Shown one piece after another: positions 16,582 to 27,306 of a stretch of DNA of 64,000 nucleotides. The first letter of the stretch is position 1; every line of letters begins with the position of its first letter. The notes below the pieces were generated by a model. That model ran no database searches. It was not told the origin of the DNA and saw only the letters and a list, made by a program, of their open reading frames with translations. Both the position numbers and the translations under genes were made by a program. This DNA comes from Geodermatophilus amargosae. Its GTDB lineage: Bacteria > Actinomycetota > Actinomycetes > Mycobacteriales > Geodermatophilaceae. The stretch is from positions 1 to 64,000 of the forward strand of contig NZ_FPBA01000007.1 in NCBI RefSeq assembly GCF_900116515.1. The letters are read 5' to 3'.

Positions 16582-17535
16582 GTGGGTGAGTTCATCGTCG
16601 ACGCCGACGTCATGGCGCGCGCCCGATTCGGCACCTCGCAGCTCACCGAGACGCTGGCCGGGCTCCGGCTGCTCCTGTCGGCGCAGGTCCCGCCGTGGCA
16701 CCGCCCGTGGCACGACGCCCACGCCGCCGCGCTGCGCCACCGCCTCGACGACGACCCGGTCGGGGCCGCCCTGCTGCGCGCCGCCTTCGGCCGCACCTGG
16801 ACCGCCGACTTCCTCACCGTCCCGCCCACGGCGCCGGACCTCTCGCTCGACGAGGAGCTCACGTTCCTCGAGTCCCTCGACGACGACGCCGTCCGCGCCG
16901 ACCTCGAGGTGGCCACCGGCCCAGTCCCGCCCGAGCTGTCGGGCACCGGCCTGGCGCGCACGGCCGCCGCCCTGCTGCGCTGGACCTGGGAGTCCACCAT
17001 CCGCGACGAGTGGCCGCGCCGGCGGCGGGTGCTGCGCGCCGACGTCGTCGCCCGGACCGCCCGGCTGAGCAGCGAGGGCTGGTCCGGCGCCATCGACGGC
17101 ATCGCGCCCGGGGTCCGCTGGCTCGCCAACGGCCGGCTGCAGGTCAACGCGCACCCGCACCCGCCGCGCGACATCCGGGGCCGCAACCTGCTGTTCATCG
17201 CCGCGCACAGCCGCGGCAGCTGGGTGAGCTGGCGGCTGCCGGACACCTACGCGGTCGTCTACCCGGTCACCGGCGCGCTCGCGTCGGGCCCCGCTCCCCT
17301 GCCCGAGCCGCTGGTCCGGCTGCTCGGCCGCGCCCGGGCCCGCGTGCTCGCCGCGCTCGACGCGCCGCGCAGCACCAGCGCGCTGGTGGCCGGCACCGGC
17401 CTGCCGCTGGGCAGCGTCGGCGGGCACCTGCGGGTGCTGCTCGACGCCGGCCTGCTCGAGCGCCGCCGGTCGGGACGCGAGGTCCTCTACTGGCGCAGCG
17501 ACGCCGGCCAGGCGCTGGTGGAGGCGTCGGCCTGA
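16582..17535 (+). CDS. ArsR/SmtB-type winged-helix transcriptional regulator
   Basis: 317 residues from GTG 16582. The last ~85 residues carry the winged helix: RARVLAALDAPRSTSALVAG, then LPLGSVGGHLRVLLDAGLLE and RRRSGREVLYWRS. The long N-terminal part (DVMARARFGTSQLTETLAGL onward) is the actinobacterial DUF5937-type sensor region that often precedes an ArsR HTH. No metal-binding cysteine cluster is visible, so the ligand is probably organic. It is divergent from an MFS transporter gene and probably represses it. Its 3' end overlaps the convergent GNAT gene by 49 bp. Confidence 0.82.
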   Translation: MGEFIVDADVMARARFGTSQLTETLAGLRLLLSAQVPPWHRPWHDAHAAALRHRLDDDPVGAALLRAAFGRTWTADFLTVPPTAPDLSLDEELTFLESLDDDAVRADLEVATGPVPPELSGTGLARTAAALLRWTWESTIRDEWPRRRRVLRADVVARTARLSSEGWSGAIDGIAPGVRWLANGRLQVNAHPHPPRDIRGRNLLFIAAHSRGSWVSWRLPDTYAVVYPVTGALASGPAPLPEPLVRLLGRARARVLAALDAPRSTSALVAGTGLPLGSVGGHLRVLLDAGLLERRRSGREVLYWRSDAGQALVEASA

Positions 17536-18026
17536 CCTGCGGCGAGCACCCGCTCCATCCGCACGCGGGGGAGCACCTCGCCGTCCACGGTCACCGACTC
17601 CACCTCGACCTGCCGGAACCCCGCGCGCTCGAACACCGGCGCCGCCCGCCAGGAGGCGTGCGTGACCAGCGCGGTCAGCCCGGCCCCGCGGGCCCGCTCC
17701 TCGACCGTCGCCAGCAGCGCCCGCGCCACCCCGCGCCCGCCGGCGGACGGGTGCACGAACAGCTGGTCCACCTCCCCGGGCACCAGCCCGTCGACGGGTC
17801 GCAGCGCCAGCGACGCGAACCCGGCCACCGCGCCGTCGACCTCGGCGACGACGACGGCGGTGACCTCGACGTAGCGCCGGTGCGCCTCGACCGTCCGCCG
17901 CGCCGCCCACGCCCTCCGTTGCGCGTCGCCGTAGTGCCCGGCGGCCGACACCTCGATCGCGGCCCGGCTGAGCGCGGCCAGCGCCGGCGCGTCGGCGACG
18001 ACGGCGGGGCGGAGGACGAGGCTCAC
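17487..18026 (-). CDS. GNAT-family N-acetyltransferase
   Basis: 179 residues from ATG 18026. The acetyl-CoA-binding signature is in VDQLFVHPSAGGRGVARALL (R/Q-x-x-G-x-A type). The N-terminal LRPAVVADAPALAALS and the later ALVTHASWRAAPVFERAGFR are typical of the fold, with the FERAGF beta-bulge motif. The ATG overlaps the response-regulator stop (ATGA), making it the last gene of a five-gene unit. The substrate is unknown; a small molecule or protein amine is expected. Its final 49 bp overlap the end of the opposing ArsR-type gene. Confidence 0.85.
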   Translation of the reverse strand: MSLVLRPAVVADAPALAALSRAAIEVSAAGHYGDAQRRAWAARRTVEAHRRYVEVTAVVVAEVDGAVAGFASLALRPVDGLVPGEVDQLFVHPSAGGRGVARALLATVEERARGAGLTALVTHASWRAAPVFERAGFRQVEVESVTVDGEVLPRVRMERVLAAGQADASTSAWPASLRQ

Positions 18027-18658
18027 CGCGCACCCGGGCCGGGCAGCAGGCCGCGCTCGACGGCGACCATCACCGCGCGGGTGCGGTCGTCGACGCCGAG
18101 CTTGGCGAACACCCGCAGCAGGTGGGTCTTCACGGTGGCCTCGCCGATGAACAGCTCCCGGCCGATCTCGGCGTTGGTCAGCCCGCGCGCCACGCCGCCC
18201 AGCACCTCCAGCTCCCGCGCGGTCGGCTCCTCGGCCGCCGGCGCCCGCATGCGCGAGACCAGCCGGGCGGCCACCGGCGGCGCCAGCACCGTCTCCCCGC
18301 GGGCGGCCGCGCGGACGGCGTCGGCCAACTGCGGCAGCGGCGCGTCCTTGAGCAGGTAGCCGGTCGCCCCGGCCGCGACGGCGCGCACGATGTCGGCGTC
18401 GGTGTCGTAGGTGGTCAGCACCAGCACCCGGACGGCGGGGTGCGAGACGGCCAGCCGCTCGATCGCCGTCACGCCGTCCATCCGCGGCATCCGCAGGTCC
18501 ATGAGCACGACGTCGGGCGACAGCGCCGCCACCATCGCCAGCGCCTCCTGCCCGTCGCCGGCCTCCCCGACGACGTCCAGGTCCTCCTGCGCGGCCAGCC
18601 AGCCGACCAGCCCGCCGCGCACCACGGGGTGGTCGTCGACCACCAGCACGCGCGTCAC
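18023..18658 (-). CDS. NarL/LuxR-type response regulator
   Basis: 211 residues from GTG 18658. The receiver domain (1-120) has acidic DD near residue 8, phospho-acceptor Asp in DVVLMDLRMP (~residue 54), Thr in VLTTYD and Lys in LLKDAPLP. The LuxR-type HTH (~145-205) reads PTARELEVLGGVARGLTNAE and IGRELFIGEATVKTHL. It is translationally coupled to the kinase gene upstream (GTGA overlap) and to the GNAT gene downstream. The two-component pair probably senses a signal linked to the adjacent ABC transporter and controls that operon. Confidence 0.95.
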   Translation of the reverse strand: MTRVLVVDDHPVVRGGLVGWLAAQEDLDVVGEAGDGQEALAMVAALSPDVVLMDLRMPRMDGVTAIERLAVSHPAVRVLVLTTYDTDADIVRAVAAGATGYLLKDAPLPQLADAVRAAARGETVLAPPVAARLVSRMRAPAAEEPTARELEVLGGVARGLTNAEIGRELFIGEATVKTHLLRVFAKLGVDDRTRAVMVAVERGLLPGPGAR

Positions 18659-19887
18659 GGGCCCGGCACCCGCACCGTCACCCGGGTGCCCGAGCCCGGC
18701 GCCGAGGCGACGTCGACCTCGCCCCCGACCTGCGCCACCCGCCCGCGCAGACCCTCCAGGCCCGAGACGGTGACCGTCGCCGGGTCGAAGCCCACGCCGT
18801 CGTCCTCCACGTGCACCGACACCTGCCCGCCCACCCGCGCCAGCCGCAGCACCACCGCGGAGGCGCCCGCGTGCCGGCGGACGTTGGTCAGCGCCTCCTG
18901 CGCCCCCCGCAGCAGCACGACCTCCTCGTCGGTGCGCAGCCCGGGTGCGCCGTCGAGCGCCGAGGTGTCCACCCGCACCTCCAGCCCGGTCTCGCGGGCG
19001 AACCGCCCGGCCAGCTGCCGCAGCGCCTCCACCAGCGTCGAGCCGTCCAGCGCCACCGGCCGGAACGCCGCGACCACCGCCCGCGCCTCGGCGAGGTTGT
19101 CGCGGGCGACCTCCTCGATCACCGCCAGCTTCTCGCGCGCGGCGCCGGGGTCGGCGGAGACGAGCGTGGCGGCGGTCTGGGACAGCACCACGATGGAGGT
19201 GTAGCCCTGCGCCAGGGTGTCGTGCACCTCCTGCGCCAGCCGCTCGCGCTCGGCCAGCACGCCGCGCTCGTGCTCGGCGGCGGCCAGCTCGGCACGGGTC
19301 GCCTGCAGTTCCTCGATCAGCGAGGCCCGCTGGGCGCTCTGGTGCAGGACCCGGCTGACCCACATGCCCATCGCCAGGCTGAACACGATGCCGATGCCGG
19401 TCTCGAGCAGGACGTCCCCGGCGGGCCGCCCGGACGCCGCCGACAGCACCGGCCCGGCCGCGCTGCCGACCCCGAGCAGCAGGGTCCACGCGATGCCGGT
19501 GAGGGTCCCCTGGACGGCGAACCAGACGTGCGGGTAGGCGAGGAAGAGCAGGAACAGCAGTTCGGGGGCGAGCCAGCCGAGCAGCGTGAAGCCGACGACC
19601 AGCACGGACAGGTAGAGCACCGCCCGCCCGCGCGCCCCGCGGCCGATGGCGGGCAGGCCCGCGACGAGGTAGGCGACGGCCAGCCCGCCCAGCACCGACA
19701 GGGCCGGTCCGCGGCGGTCGGGCTCGATGGCGTCGCCGACCGTGGCCGACAGCACCGCCAGGCTCCAGACGACGGCGGTGATGACGTGGATGCCGGCGAT
19801 GGTCGCCCGCCACCCGCGTTCGGACAGCGGCTCGCCGCCGTCGTCCTCGGGAGGGACGACGGCGGCCAGGCGGCGGGTCAGGCTCAC
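18655..19887 (-). CDS. NarL-family sensor histidine kinase
   Basis: 410 residues from GTG 19887, which overlaps the permease stop as GTGA. Six or so membrane segments occupy residues ~28-175. A coiled coil (SLIEELQATRAELAAAEHER) leads to the HisKA_3 dimerisation domain with phospho-acceptor His in LAQEVHDTLAQGY. The HATPase domain follows, with the N-box EALTNVRRHAGA and GVGFD glycine motif. Such membrane-embedded kinases with no large extracellular loop often detect membrane stress or a transporter's state. The partner regulator is the next gene. The coding order ABC-ABC-kinase-regulator resembles antibiotic-sensing BceS-like modules, but the kinase is of NarL type. Confidence 0.93.
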   Translation of the reverse strand: MSLTRRLAAVVPPEDDGGEPLSERGWRATIAGIHVITAVVWSLAVLSATVGDAIEPDRRGPALSVLGGLAVAYLVAGLPAIGRGARGRAVLYLSVLVVGFTLLGWLAPELLFLLFLAYPHVWFAVQGTLTGIAWTLLLGVGSAAGPVLSAASGRPAGDVLLETGIGIVFSLAMGMWVSRVLHQSAQRASLIEELQATRAELAAAEHERGVLAERERLAQEVHDTLAQGYTSIVVLSQTAATLVSADPGAAREKLAVIEEVARDNLAEARAVVAAFRPVALDGSTLVEALRQLAGRFARETGLEVRVDTSALDGAPGLRTDEEVVLLRGAQEALTNVRRHAGASAVVLRLARVGGQVSVHVEDDGVGFDPATVTVSGLEGLRGRVAQVGGEVDVASAPGSGTRVTVRVPGP

Positions 19888-20729
19888 GCCGCCCGGCGCC
19901 AGCGGAAGGTACGGGCGCACACCACGGTCCCGATGATCACCCATGCGGCAAGCACCAGGGCAGTGGTCCCGTGCTCCCAGCTGCCGGCCTGCTCGGCCAC
20001 GGCGGCCGAGTCGGGCAGGAACACCGACCGCATGCCCTGCACCATCCACTTGAGCGGGAACAGCGCGGCGATCTGGTCCATCCACGCCGGCAGGTCCGAG
20101 TCGATGAAGAACACGCCGGAGAGGAACTGCAGGACGACGGCGAACGCGGGGATCCCGGCGGAGGCCGAGCGGGCGCTGCCGATCACCGACGCCACCGCGA
20201 GGCCGAGGACCGTGCCGGCCAGGATGCCCAGGACGACGACCCAGGCGAAGGTCAGCCAGCGCGAGGCCTCGGTGGGCAGCGGCACGTCGTAGGCGAAGAC
20301 CGCCACGGCCAGCAGCACGGCGAGCTGGGCGATCGTCGTGACCACCACCTGGCCGGCCTTGCCGATCCCGTAGGACAGGGCGGGGGTGCCGAGCGTCTGC
20401 AGCCGGGCGAGGTCGCCGCGGTCGCGCTCCTCGGTGACCGCGGTGCCCACCGCCTGGAAGCTGGTGAGCATGACGCCGGTGGCGGCGATCCCGGCGAGGA
20501 AGTACTGCCGGAAGCCGACGCCGGGCAGCACGACCTCGTCGCCGAAGACCGAGCCGAAGATCACCAGCATGATCACCGGGTAGGCGAAGGAGAACGCCAC
20601 CTGGCCGGGGTCGCGGACGAACAGCCGCAGCTCCAGGCCGATGCGGGCCAGCCCGATGGCGGCGGCCGACGGCGGCGCGGGGAGCGTCACGGCAGGGGCG
20701 GGGACGGTGGCGGGAACGGTGGCGGTCAT
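19884..20729 (-). CDS. ABC-2-type transporter permease
   Basis: 281 residues from ATG 20729. Six membrane segments and the ABC-2 signature (VMLTSFQAVGTAVTEERDRG followed by RLQTLGTP) define a DrrB-like permease. The ATG overlaps the ATPase stop (ATGA). It forms an exporter with the ATPase encoded just before it. The N-terminal ~25 residues are a Pro/Ala-rich cytoplasmic tail. The function is likely export of a drug, lipid or peptide. The linked two-component system suggests inducible expression. Confidence 0.9.
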   Translation of the reverse strand: MTATVPATVPAPAVTLPAPPSAAAIGLARIGLELRLFVRDPGQVAFSFAYPVIMLVIFGSVFGDEVVLPGVGFRQYFLAGIAATGVMLTSFQAVGTAVTEERDRGDLARLQTLGTPALSYGIGKAGQVVVTTIAQLAVLLAVAVFAYDVPLPTEASRWLTFAWVVVLGILAGTVLGLAVASVIGSARSASAGIPAFAVVLQFLSGVFFIDSDLPAWMDQIAALFPLKWMVQGMRSVFLPDSAAVAEQAGSWEHGTTALVLAAWVIIGTVVCARTFRWRRAA

Positions 20730-21622
20730 CGGGTCTCCTCCGGGAGCGCGACCAGGCGGAGGTAGACGTCCTCCAGGCCGGGGCGGGTGACGGTCAGGCC
20801 GGGGACCTCCCCGGCGGGGTGCGCGGCGAGCAGGTCGCGCAGGACGGCGGCCGGCTCGGCGGTGACCACCGACCGCAGCGCGCCGTCCTCGGTCCAGCGC
20901 ACGGTGGCCTCGGAGCGGAGGGCGCCGCCCAGCTCGGCCGGCGGGGCCACGTCGACCAGCCGGCCGGCGCTGATGACGCCGACCCGGTCGGCCAGGTGGG
21001 CGGCCTCGTCGAGGTAGTGGGTGGTGAGCAGCACGGTCGTGCCGCGGTCGCGCAGCCCCTCGACCAGCGTCCAGAACTGCCGGCGGGCCACCGGGTCCAT
21101 GCCGGTGGTCGGCTCGTCGAGGAAGAGCAGCTCGGGCCGGCCCTGGACGCCGAGCGCCACCTCCAGCCGCCGGCGCTGCCCGCCGGAGAGCGCGGTCACC
21201 CGCTGCCGCGCGGCCTCCGCCAGCCCGACGTCGGCCAGCAGCTCGCCGGTCGGCACCGGTGTCGCGTGGTAGCGGGCGAAGTGGTCGAGGGTCTCCCGCA
21301 CGGTGAGCGCGTTGCCGGCGCCGGTGGACTGGCCGACGACGCCGATGCGGTCGCGCCAGGCCCGCCCCGCGTGCGCCGGGTCCGCGCCGAGGACGGCGAC
21401 GTCACCGCCGTCGCGGCGGCGCACACCCTCCAGGATCTCGACCGTCGTCGTCTTCCCGGCGCCGTTGGGCCCGAGGAGGGCGAAGACCTCGCCGCGGCGG
21501 ACGTCGAGGTCGATGCCGTCGACGACGGCCCGGCCGCCGTACCGCTTGACCAGCCCGCGCACGCGGACCGCGTCGTCGTGCTGGAGCACCGGGGGGACCG
21601 GCGCCGTCTGGGTCGCTGTCAT
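20726..21622 (-). CDS. ABC transporter ATP-binding protein (DrrA-like)
   Basis: 298 residues from ATG 21622. Walker A is GPNGAGKTTT (~50), the signature is LSGGQRRRLEVALG, Walker B is LLFLDEPTTGMDP, and the switch His is in LLTTHYLDEA. The ~70-residue C-terminal extension ending LRLVALPEETR is typical of DrrA-type ATPases that act with an ABC-2 permease. It is the first gene of a tightly overlapped unit running down to the GNAT gene at 17487. The 90 bp before it to the UvrA-like gene contain no clear terminator. Confidence 0.93.
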   Translation of the reverse strand: MTATQTAPVPPVLQHDDAVRVRGLVKRYGGRAVVDGIDLDVRRGEVFALLGPNGAGKTTTVEILEGVRRRDGGDVAVLGADPAHAGRAWRDRIGVVGQSTGAGNALTVRETLDHFARYHATPVPTGELLADVGLAEAARQRVTALSGGQRRRLEVALGVQGRPELLFLDEPTTGMDPVARRQFWTLVEGLRDRGTTVLLTTHYLDEAAHLADRVGVISAGRLVDVAPPAELGGALRSEATVRWTEDGALRSVVTAEPAAVLRDLLAAHPAGEVPGLTVTRPGLEDVYLRLVALPEETR

Positions 21623-21712
21623 GCTCCGAGCCTGTCGGCGCGCGGCCCCGGCCGGGACGGTCTCGCGGTGGGTGCGCCGTCCACCGGTCGGTGGACGGCG
21701 GCCGTCCGCCGG

Positions 21713-23971
<2,259 letters not shown>

Positions 23972-24033
23972 CGACCCGCTCCCTCCGACGCCGTCCTCCC
24001 TCCGACCGTCCCGGCCGCCGGAACTGAGCGGCG

Positions 24034-24840
24034 TCACCGGGACAGCCCCTGCCACCGGCGCACGCTGAGCGCGGCGAACACCGCCGTCAGCACGACCGGC
24101 CAGGCGACGGCGAGCAGCGTCGCGTGCTCGGTCGCCCACCCGTCGTCGGAGACCGGGACGCCGGTCAGCTCCCGGACGGCGGTCACCGTCGCCGCCACCG
24201 GGTTCCACGCCGCCAGGGTCCCGAGCCAGCCCGGCATCGAGGAGACCGGGACGAAGACGTTGGAGAGGAAGGCGAACGGCCAGATGAGGATCTGCACGGC
24301 GGCGACCAGCGAGGGGTCCCGGGCCAGCAGCCCCAGCCAGATGCCGACCCACAGGAACCCGACGCGCAGGAGCAGCAGCAGGCCGACCGCGGTCACGACG
24401 CCGGGACCGGGGTCCGGGCGCCAGCCCATCGCGAGCCCGGCGAGGGCGACGAGCGCGAGGCCGGCGACCGAGGCCGCGAGGTCGGCCAGGCAGCGGCCGG
24501 TCACCACGGCCGACTGCGCCATCGGCAGCGCCCGGAACCGGTCGGTCACCCCGCGCTGGGTGTCGGTGACGACGGCGGTCATCGTGCCCTCGAGCCCGAA
24601 GAGCATGACCAGGGCGAGCATCCCCGGGACCATGAAGTCGCGGTAGCTGCCGCCGGGGACGGCGATGCCGCCGCCGAGCAGGTACACGAAGACCACCATC
24701 AGCAGCACCGGGAACAGCAGCCCGACCACCAGCCCGGCCGGTTGCCGCCGCCAGTGGGCGACGTCCCGCCCGGCGACGGTGAGTGCGTCGGTGACGGCCC
24801 AGCGCAGCCGCCCGCCGGGCTCCCGCGCGACCGTCGTCAT
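24034..24840 (-). CDS. ABC-2-type transporter permease (DrrB-like)
   Basis: 268 residues from ATG 24840, overlapping the ATPase stop as ATGA. Six hydrophobic segments and the family pattern GLEGTMTAVVTDTQRGVTDR followed by FRALPMAQSAVV are typical of DrrB-type drug-export permeases. It pairs with the ATPase encoded immediately upstream. The ~60 bp to the UvrA-like gene are short enough for one transcript, which would give a DrrA-DrrB-DrrC-like order under the TetR-controlled promoter. Confidence 0.92.
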   Translation of the reverse strand: MTTVAREPGGRLRWAVTDALTVAGRDVAHWRRQPAGLVVGLLFPVLLMVVFVYLLGGGIAVPGGSYRDFMVPGMLALVMLFGLEGTMTAVVTDTQRGVTDRFRALPMAQSAVVTGRCLADLAASVAGLALVALAGLAMGWRPDPGPGVVTAVGLLLLLRVGFLWVGIWLGLLARDPSLVAAVQILIWPFAFLSNVFVPVSSMPGWLGTLAAWNPVAATVTAVRELTGVPVSDDGWATEHATLLAVAWPVVLTAVFAALSVRRWQGLSR

Positions 24841-25802
24841 GCCGGCACCTCCTCGGCCACGCGGTCCCGGCCGGTGATGCGCAGGTACGCCTCGTCGAGC
24901 GTGGTGGGCCGCAGCACCAGGTCGGCGACGCCGATGCCGGCCTCGTCGAGCGCGCGGACCACGTTCCCGACCACGCCGGCCCGCCGGGAGACCGGCACGG
25001 TCAGGCGCGCCCCCTCGCCCCTCCGGTCCGGGACCGGTGGCCCGGCCGCCACCCGCTCGGCCAGGGCCGCGGCCTCCGCCGCGCGGGCCGGGTCGGTGAC
25101 GACCAGTTCCAGCCGGTCGCCGCCGATGGCCGCCGTCAGCTCCCGCGGGGCGCCCGACGCGACCACCCGGCCGCCGTCGAGCACGGACACCTGGTCGGCC
25201 AGCCGCTCGGCCTCCTCCAGGTACTGGGTCGTGAGCAGCACCGTCGTCCCGCCCGCGACGAGGTCGCGGACCGCGGCCCACACGTCACGACGCCCGGCCG
25301 GGTCCAGCCCGGTGGTCGGCTCGTCGAGGAAGAGGACCTGCGGGGCGAGCACCAGCGCCGCGGCGATGTCCAGCCGGCGGCGCATGCCACCGGAGAACTC
25401 CCGGACCGGCTGAGCGCCGGTGTCGGGCAGGCCCACCTGCGCCAGGAGCTCCCCGGCGCGCCGCCGGGCGGTGGCGCGGTCGAGGTGGTGCAGCCGCCCG
25501 AAGAGCACGAGGTTCTGCCGGGCTCCGAGCACCTCGTCGACCGTCGCCTGCTGGCCCACCGTGCCGATCCGGCGGCGCACCTCGCGTGGCCGGGCGACGA
25601 CGTCGACGCCGGCGACCTCCACCCGCCCCCCGTCGGGCCGCAGCAGCGTGGTCGCGATCCGCACCGCCGTGGTCTTGCCGGCACCGTTGGGGCCCAGCAG
25701 CGCGCAGACCGAACCGGGCGCGACGTCGAGGTCCACCCCGTCGAGGACCGCCCTCCCGCCGTACCACTTGACCAGACCGCGGATCTCCACCGATGCTCCC
25801 AC
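24837..25802 (-). CDS. ABC transporter ATP-binding protein (DrrA-like)
   Basis: 321 residues from GTG 25802, preceded by GGAGG at 5 nt. The frame stays open to 26498 antisense to tetR, but only this part is protein-like. Walker A is GPNGAGKTTA, the signature FSGGMRRRLDIAAALV, Walker [16 protein letters not shown], with switch His replaced by Gln (LLTTQYLEEA), as in DrrA. A C-terminal accessory domain (~230-321) ends LRPTTLDEAYLRITG, the DrrA hallmark. With the next permease it should export hydrophobic or cationic drugs. The promoter region shared with tetR carries two palindromes. Confidence 0.94.
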   Translation of the reverse strand: MGASVEIRGLVKWYGGRAVLDGVDLDVAPGSVCALLGPNGAGKTTAVRIATTLLRPDGGRVEVAGVDVVARPREVRRRIGTVGQQATVDEVLGARQNLVLFGRLHHLDRATARRRAGELLAQVGLPDTGAQPVREFSGGMRRRLDIAAALVLAPQVLFLDEPTTGLDPAGRRDVWAAVRDLVAGGTTVLLTTQYLEEAERLADQVSVLDGGRVVASGAPRELTAAIGGDRLELVVTDPARAAEAAALAERVAAGPPVPDRRGEGARLTVPVSRRAGVVGNVVRALDEAGIGVADLVLRPTTLDEAYLRITGRDRVAEEVPA

Positions 25803-25810
25803 CGCTACCT

Positions 25811-25825
25811 CCGTACACCGTACGA
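25811..25825. promoter_or_regulatory. TetR-type operator, copy 1
   Basis: CCGTACACCGTACGA is an imperfect 15-bp palindrome overlapping the region just upstream of the ATPase start. It matches the perfect palindrome at 25845 in 13 of 15 positions. Repressor bound here would block the exporter operon. Confidence 0.6.
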
Positions 25826-25844
25826 CGTTGCCGGGACGCCGACA

Positions 25845-25859
25845 CCGTACGCCGTACGG
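25845..25859. promoter_or_regulatory. TetR-type operator, copy 2
   Basis: CCGTACGCCGTACGG is a perfect palindrome about an odd central base, centred 34 bp from copy 1, in the intergenic region between the exporter genes and tetR. The two sites lie roughly three helical turns apart. Confidence 0.65.
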
Positions 25860-25895
25860 AGACGGTCGTGCAAGCGCCTGGAGGAGGCTGGGGTC

Positions 25896-26651
25896 ATGGC
25901 GACGGAGTCCGCGACGGGCGGGAGCCCGGCCCGCACCATGGACCTGCTCTGGCGGACCGGCGGCGACGTCGAGCGGCGGCCCGGCCCGCGCGCCGGGCTG
26001 GACGTCGACCGGATCGTGGCCGCCGCGGTCGACCTGGCCGACCGCGAGGGCCTGCCCGCCGTCACGATGCGGCGGCTGGCCGGCGAGCTCGGCGTCGGCG
26101 CGATGACGCTCTACACGCACGTCCCGGGCAAGGGCGAGCTGGTCGACCTGATGCACGACGCCGTGCTGGGCGAGGTCTACCCGGAGCCACCGGCCGGTGA
26201 GTGGCGCGACCGGCTGACCAGCGTCGCCCGGGCCAACTGGGACCTCTACGTGCGGCACCCCTGGGCCGCCTCCGTGGGCGCCGGCCGGCCGATCCTGGGG
26301 CCCAACCTGATGCGCAAGTACGAGCTGGAGCTGACCGCCGTCGACGGCCTGGGCCTGTCCGAGGTGGAGATGGAGCTGGTGCTCACGCTGGTCGGCGGCT
26401 TCGTCCGCGGCACCGTCGGCGGCCTGCACGAGAAGGCCGCGGCCGAGCGGGACTCCGGGCTCACCGAGGACGAGTGGTGGGCGGCCACCGAGCCGCACGT
26501 CGACAAGGTCTTCGACCCCGAGCGGTTCCCCACCGCGGCGCGGGTCGGCCCCGTCGCCGGCCCGGAGCTGGGCGGCTACTCCCCCGAGCGGTCGTTCGAG
26601 TTCGGGCTGGCGCGGCTGCTCGACGGGATCGCGGTGCTCGTCGAGCGCTGA
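25896..26651 (+). CDS. TetR/AcrR-family regulator
   Basis: 251 residues from ATG 25896, with GAGGAGG 8 nt upstream. The N-terminal HTH is LDVDRIVAAAVDLADREGLP then AVTMRRLAGELGVGAMTLYT (residues ~35-80), ending in the usual YTHVPGKGELVDLM helix. The C-terminal ligand domain resembles the TetR_C class (WAASVGAGRPILGPNLMRKY). It is divergent from the DrrAB-like exporter, and two operator-like palindromes separate them, so it should repress the exporter until a drug binds. An unusual ~30-residue tail precedes the HTH (TMDLLWRTGGDVERRPGPRA), common in this subgroup. Confidence 0.92.
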   Translation: MATESATGGSPARTMDLLWRTGGDVERRPGPRAGLDVDRIVAAAVDLADREGLPAVTMRRLAGELGVGAMTLYTHVPGKGELVDLMHDAVLGEVYPEPPAGEWRDRLTSVARANWDLYVRHPWAASVGAGRPILGPNLMRKYELELTAVDGLGLSEVEMELVLTLVGGFVRGTVGGLHEKAAAERDSGLTEDEWWAATEPHVDKVFDPERFPTAARVGPVAGPELGGYSPERSFEFGLARLLDGIAVLVER

Positions 26652-26669
26652 GCCCCGGCGCCCGCGACC

Positions 26670-27269
26670 TCAGACCTCCGCGTCCAGGACCGGCCGGCCG
26701 GCCAGCGCGCCGACCACCTCGACGGCGGCGTCCCAGTAGCGCTCGTAGTGGTAGGGGTCGGCGTTGCGCTGCGTGCGGTGCGCGGCGATCGTCGGCGGCA
26801 GCGCCTGCCAGTCGGGGACCTCCTGCAGCGCCAGGAAGAAGTTGGTGGCGCTGGTGGTCGGGTCCATCCGGTCGGCGTAGCTGCCCCAGGCGCCGTTGTC
26901 CCGCTGCTGGAACAGCCCGCGGGAGTCCGGGCCGACGGCGTCGCCGCGGTCGAGGACGAGCAGCGAGGACTCCCCCATCGCGGTCATGACGCCGACCACC
27001 TGCGCGCAGGTGTCCAGCCCGAGCGCCTCGGCCGCGTTGACGATCGCCGCGGCGTTGGCCAGCTGCTCACCTCCGTAGCCGGCGACCGGGCCCTCCGGCA
27101 CGGTGGCCGGGTCGATCCGCACACCGGGTCCCGCGGCCGCGCACTCCGCGGAGCGCGGTGGGTCCGCGGTCACCTGGCGCACCACCAGGAACGCCGCGAG
27201 CAGCACGAGGAGGACGGCTCCGAGCGCGACGAGCTGCCGGCGGTGCGAGGCGAGCCCGGGTGTGTGCAC
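26670..27269 (-). CDS. Membrane-anchored lysozyme-like protein
   Basis: About 199 residues from GTG 27269; an open frame to 27371 overlaps the preceding gene and is not preferred. Near the N-terminus RRQLVALGAVLLVLLAAFLV is a membrane anchor. The rest is extracytoplasmic and contains VVGVMTAMGESSLLVLDRGD, then GLFQQRDNGAWGSYADRMDP and FFLALQEVPDWQ. This resembles the lysozyme-like (SLT) fold in actinobacterial cell-wall hydrolases, with a candidate catalytic Glu in AMGESS. Two cysteines (AECAAAG and DTCAQVV) may form a disulfide. It follows the prodomain-like gene by 37 bp and probably shares the protease transcript. Confidence 0.65.
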   Translation of the reverse strand: MHTPGLASHRRQLVALGAVLLVLLAAFLVVRQVTADPPRSAECAAAGPGVRIDPATVPEGPVAGYGGEQLANAAAIVNAAEALGLDTCAQVVGVMTAMGESSLLVLDRGDAVGPDSRGLFQQRDNGAWGSYADRMDPTTSATNFFLALQEVPDWQALPPTIAAHRTQRNADPYHYERYWDAAVEVVGALAGRPVLDAEV

Positions 27270-27306
27270 ACCCGGTCCAACGGACGGCGCACCCCAGGGG
27301 TCCCCG

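Noticed and set aside
24034-25281. Extended N-terminus of the second DrrB-like permease
   Set aside because: The open frame continues upstream antisense to nothing useful, but the added residues are Gly/Arg shadow of the ATPase gene; ATG 24840 overlaps the ATPase stop and fits the family length.
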